Positions 6,935 to 7,225 of a DNA stretch of 7,225 bases are shown piece after piece; position 1 is the first letter of the stretch, and every line of letters begins with the position of its first letter. The stretch covers positions 1 to 7,225 of the forward strand of contig JALRLA010000143.1 of NCBI GenBank assembly GCA_023254645.1, written 5' to 3'. The translations under genes and the position numbers were made by a program. Below the pieces are notes generated by a model, which did not search any database, was not told the origin of the DNA, and worked only from the letters and a program-made list of their open reading frames with translations. The DNA comes from Bacteroidia bacterium (lineage in GTDB: Bacteria; Bacteroidota; Bacteroidia; NS11-12g; UBA955).

Positions 6935-6942
6935 CAAAGTTA
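6935..6942 (-). promoter_or_regulatory. Bacteroidota -7 box (TAACTTTG) for the TPR-comA unit
   Basis: The minus strand reads TAACTTTG, the same octamer as the box before the thioredoxin gene and a perfect TAnnTTTG match. Three bases (GGT) separate it from the ATG at 6931. The best upstream TTG lies 15 bp away, somewhat closer than usual for a -33 element. The predicted mRNA is leaderless or nearly so. Confidence 0.65.
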
Positions 6943-7037
6943 GGTTCGATGCGCTCCCAAGGCACGGCTTTGGTCAAGCGGTCTTCCACAACTTTCACAC
7001 AAACCAACTGGTATCTCGCGCAAAGCCTTGTTCTGCC

Positions 7038-7045
7038 TACCTTCG
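7038..7045 (+). promoter_or_regulatory. Possible -7 box (TACCTTCG) for the LysE-like gene
   Basis: TACCTTCG matches TAnnTTTG at five of six fixed bases and ends four bases before the ATG at 7050, the same geometry as the other three boxes in the window. No -33 TTG is found at normal spacing. It is weaker than the others and is called mainly by position. Confidence 0.35.
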
Positions 7046-7049
7046 CTGC

Positions 7050-7225
7050 ATGCTCGAGTTGATGGGATTGGGGTTCATCAGCGGGTGCTTAGTGAGCATC
7101 TCCCTGGGTTTCATCTTTTTTCTCTTGATTGAAACGGCCATTTCCAGCGGATGGAAGGCCTCGTTTCGGATCATTTTGGCTGTGCTCTTGGGTGATTCGA
7201 TCTTGTTGGGATTGGCCCTGTTGTT
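7050..7225 (+). CDS. LysE/RhtB-family transporter, 5' part (cut by window edge)
   Basis: 58 codons are visible from the ATG at 7050 and the frame is open to the right edge. The translation starts MLELMGLGFISGCLVSIS and continues LGFIFFLLIETAISSGWKAS and ILAVLLGDSILLGLALL. This is the first helix, loop and second helix of the LysE exporter superfamily. Bacteroidota members commonly read S-I-G-P-V-F-F-L-L-I-E at this point, followed by a basic loop and a helix with a conserved Asp (here G-D). Such proteins export amino acids or other small solutes. The usual proline of the first helix is replaced by Phe here. The gene is divergent from the TPR-comA unit across 118 bp. M5 at 7062 is an alternative start. 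The frame is also open further upstream but reads as non-protein-like sequence there. Confidence 0.75.
   Translation, partial: MLELMGLGFISGCLVSISLGFIFFLLIETAISSGWKASFRIILAVLLGDSILLGLALL

Noticed and set aside
6932..7049. Possible small gene or RNA in the gap between the TPR and LysE-like genes
   Set aside because: The 118 bp hold two divergent -7 boxes but no convincing open frame, hairpin or conserved RNA feature that I can see.
1..7225. CRISPR array, insertion sequence, attachment site, tRNA or rRNA
   Set aside because: No spaced direct repeats, transposase motifs, flanking target duplications or tRNA-like folds were found by eye on either strand.

Overview
The window looks like an ordinary chromosomal stretch from a member of the Bacteroidota, with roughly even base composition. 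The evidence is threefold. No start in the window has a recognisable Shine-Dalgarno sequence. Intergenic promoters match the Bacteroidota -7 box TAnnTTTG. The gene content also fits: a secreted beta-rich outer-membrane-type protein, a TPR protein joined to a ComA-type phosphosulfolactate synthase, and a LysE-like exporter of the kind with a GPVFFLLIE-type motif. I cannot place it to genus. There is no mobile element, CRISPR array, tRNA or rRNA, and no gene-free stretch longer than about 120 bases.

Layout. (1) Positions 1-1732, plus strand: the 3' end of an unknown beta-rich protein, coupled by an ATGA overlap to a signal-peptide-bearing protein that looks like an outer-membrane beta-barrel. 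(2) Positions 1720-4192, minus strand: a two-gene glycosylation unit. A GtrB/DPM1-type family-2 glycosyltransferase comes first and overlaps by 14 nt a GT-C (GT39/ArnT-like) integral membrane glycosyltransferase. The unit meets the barrel gene tail to tail with a 13-bp overlap. (3) Positions 4245-4652, plus strand: a small exported thioredoxin, followed by a strong hairpin terminator that can serve both strands. (4) Positions 4717-6931, minus strand: a TPR protein followed, with an 8-nt overlap, by phosphosulfolactate synthase. (5) From 7050 to the right edge, plus strand: the start of a LysE-family transporter.

How the genes work together. In the glycosylation unit, the GT2 enzyme would charge a polyprenyl-phosphate lipid with a sugar and the GT-C enzyme would transfer that sugar to an acceptor on the far side of the membrane. 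ComA would make phosphosulfolactate, a C3 sulfonate, from PEP and sulfite; its end product in this organism is not shown. The thioredoxin is probably an envelope disulfide reductase.

The most interesting pattern is regulatory. At all four gene starts that lie in intergenic DNA, a TAnnTTTG-type -7 box (three perfect, one with one mismatch) ends only 3-6 nt before the best ATG. This predicts leaderless or nearly leaderless mRNAs. It also decides four start codons, three of which are shorter than the longest open frame. I see no clearly new defence or mobile system here.
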